IMG/VR virus record: IMGVR_UViG_3300027851_000070
Span: 1-38,194 of that record
Source of the DNA: a virus
Length of the DNA: 38,194 nucleotides
Direction: 5' to 3' (one strand)
Each line of letters opens with the position of its first letter. Within the stretch, counting starts at the first letter, position 1. The notes under the pieces are model-generated. The model saw only the letters and a program-made list of their open reading frames with translations. It made no database searches and was not told the DNA's origin. Both the position numbers and the translations under genes were made by a program. Positions 36,661 through 38,194 of the stretch are shown piece after piece.

Positions 36661-38194
36661 TTAATTAATCCCATAGTAGGAGAGGAGATGTTGACGGCTC
36701 TTCTCGGAGGTGATCTCCTTCAGAGTAGCAGTGAAGTCGATGGACTTAACCGCTGCCGCTTGTTTGGTCGGGTCGCAGGTGCGGATCAGCAGGGTGGTCA
36801 TGTTCTGGAAATTACGCAGACCTTTCGGAGTAATTGCCATTTGACCAACACCGGTGTACATCTGCTTCAGAGAGCAGATGTCTTTACTGTGGGTATGGAA
36901 GAACTTCAGCAGTTCGGTCCAGCCCTGGGTAAAGTCTTCGCCCTCCAACTTCACCACACGGTTGATGCAACGATCCAGGAGGGTTTGGTACGGGGCAGCC
37001 GCCTTGTCGTTGTTGGCAGCGTCCTTACGGCCCTTAGCGTAGCTTTCCAGATCGTTCAGTACGAATTGTACAGTCATGGTGACTGATTCCTCTGTGATAT
37101 TGCTGATACGTTTCTTGATGGATTCGATATCCAGAAACTGAGAGAGACCGAAGAGCATCATCGCCCTGTGGCCGAGTTCTTTTTCGTTGGTGTCAAGTCC
37201 GTGTTGGATCTGACCCCGTGCCCACGCTTTCACTTCGCGACGAGTCCAGTGTTTAACGGGACGATTATCACGATTGCGATCACGTACCCACATACCAGAC
37301 GGAAGCGCCTTTACTTCAGTCCCGTTGAGGACATAGTTCTTAGCATCCTCCTTGTACCATACCACTGGTACTTTGAACCGGACGTAGATCTCTTCCCAAG
37401 CCTGTTCTTCAGAAATGGATTCAGGGAGTTCGATCTTGCCGCGCAGCCATGCTTTGATCTCAGCATCTCGCCACGATTCGATGGGCTTCAGTGCTCGGGT
37501 AGGGTCGTTTATGTAAACGCCATCTTCCAGTGCTTTCGGTTTAGTCCGCTCTTTCAGGTAAACGAGGACATCGTCGTCCGACCAATGAGCAGGACTTGTT
37601 CCGAACTGGACCTCAATCAAACGCCGAATGCGTGGGAGTGCATCCTCGATTGAGAAGTAAGCGATGATGTTACCCAGGTAGAAGTGCCGAAGCTCATTCC
37701 ACTTCCACTGTCCGGGCTCTAACAGATCCCTCAACCGATCCTCGACCATGACACCATCTTCCAAAACAGCAGGCGTCTTACCGTGCCTGAAGTAATTTAT
37801 GATGTGGTCATTGGTCCAGTGGACATCAATGCGCTTCATTGACCGAATGTGAGCGAAAATACGTTCGTGCTCAGACTCATCGACGACCAAGTCGCCTTTG
37901 ATCCAAGCCATCCATTGCGCTTCACTGAATGGCCGACCTACCTCGATGGGCGGGATGGTCTCTTCAGGGAGTTCGCCAGTGGCCACAAAGACCCTGGCTT
38001 CTTCATCCGTCAAACGCCGAGGAACATTCATGTGAACACGCATGCTCAAGAGGATGGTCGAGTCATCAACCGTACTCTTGATATCGCCACGTGCCCACGC
38101 TTTCAGTTCATCTTCAGTCCAGGCACCTGGATGGGTCCTGTCGCGTTTTATGTCCCATACCAGCATCCTGTCTGTAAAGCCCTCTGGGAACTCG
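36661..38194 (-). CDS. Repeat protein of unknown function, partial (N-terminus beyond the window)
   Basis: The minus-strand frame is open to the right edge; residues EFPEGFTDR precede the first Met (38166). They fit the repeat pattern and there is no ribosome site at that Met, so the true start lies outside. At least four tandem units of about 64-78 residues are seen. Each contains two short helix motifs led by Trp: one like W-T-x-x-E-(L/V/I)-K-A-W-x-R-G (Met-numbered W16, W232, W307; degenerate at 80-91 and 154-165) and one like W-(S/T)-x-D-x-(V/I)-x-x-Y (W117, W195, W270). They are joined by A-L-E-D-G-V. The pattern recalls SAP/HeH-type DNA-binding helices. The last 170 residues form a separate helical domain (VTMTVQFVLNDLESYAKGRK). 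It could be a DNA- or chromatin-like binding or structural protein. Confidence 0.82.
   Translation of the reverse strand, partial: EFPEGFTDRMLVWDIKRDRTHPGAWTEDELKAWARGDIKSTVDDSTILLSMRVHMNVPRRLTDEEARVFVATGELPEETIPPIEVGRPFSEAQWMAWIKGDLVVDESEHERIFAHIRSMKRIDVHWTNDHIINYFRHGKTPAVLEDGVMVEDRLRDLLEPGQWKWNELRHFYLGNIIAYFSIEDALPRIRRLIEVQFGTSPAHWSDDDVLVYLKERTKPKALEDGVYINDPTRALKPIESWRDAEIKAWLRGKIELPESISEEQAWEEIYVRFKVPVVWYKEDAKNYVLNGTEVKALPSGMWVRDRNRDNRPVKHWTRREVKAWARGQIQHGLDTNEKELGHRAMMLFGLSQFLDIESIKKRISNITEESVTMTVQFVLNDLESYAKGRKDAANNDKAAAPYQTLLDRCINRVVKLEGEDFTQGWTELLKFFHTHSKDICSLKQMYTGVGQMAITPKGLRNFQNMTTLLIRTCDPTKQAAAVKSIDFTATLKEITSEKSRQHLLSYYGIN

Noticed and set aside
1-38194. tRNA genes, CRISPR arrays and insertion sequences
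   Set aside because: No cloverleaf-like sequence, regularly spaced repeats or transposase-like product was noticed; the mobile elements present are the intron, intein and HNH genes only.

Overview
This window is part of the genome of a phiKZ-like, nucleus-forming jumbo bacteriophage. The main evidence is a tubulin/FtsZ-like spindle protein (PhuZ), a probable phage-nucleus shell protein (chimallin, ChmA), and three pieces of a split multisubunit RNA polymerase of the non-virion type (beta' N-half, beta C-half, beta' C-half). The order PhuZ - DNA polymerase - ChmA - beta' N - beta C - beta' C matches the order I recall for phiKZ (gp39, gp44, gp54, gp55, gp71-73, gp74). A Pseudomonas host is likely by analogy. 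The combination of a group I intron, HNH endonucleases and an intein resembles what is published for phage EL. I could not run a database search, so the exact phage is not named.

Layout. 1-575 is the start of a minus-strand gene that runs off the left edge. 587-1641 is a mobile-DNA island: an AT-rich HNH endonuclease gene and a 54-codon orphan with one NUMOD1-like module. 1685-2668 is phuZ. 2751-8274 is a run of small, tightly packed or overlapping plus-strand genes, many of which look like diverged tandem paralogues. 8358-10655 encodes a family-B DNA polymerase core without an exonuclease domain. 10695-11834 is a lone minus-strand gene. After a 300-base regulatory leader comes chmA (12137-14059). 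Next is the RNA polymerase beta' N-half gene (14144-16999), split at its catalytic NADFDGD motif by a group I intron that carries an HNH endonuclease gene. 17010-21638 holds conserved genes of unknown function plus an SbcD/Mre11-like nuclease. 21717-22469 is a probable single-stranded DNA-binding protein. 22624-27008 holds a candidate fifth RNA polymerase subunit, an unknown protein, and a protein with an Arg/Asp/Gly-rich tail. 27481-31828 encodes the beta C-half and beta' C-half. Two tandem 96-residue paralogues and an SF2 helicase with a class 3 mini-intein in its Walker A loop follow (31877-34783). The right end has two unknown genes and a minus-strand repeat protein running off the edge.

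How it fits together. The window looks like an early/middle programme: build the nucleus shell (ChmA), position it (PhuZ), replicate and repair DNA inside it (polymerase, SSB, SbcD, helicase), and switch transcription to the non-virion RNA polymerase. A recurring (G/A)ATACATTAT motif lies 34-77 bases upstream of four plus-strand starts, including chmA and two polymerase-subunit genes. It is a candidate phage promoter element. Intrinsic terminators, many of near-identical sequence or with UUCG loops, separate the transcription units. No tRNA gene or CRISPR array was found.
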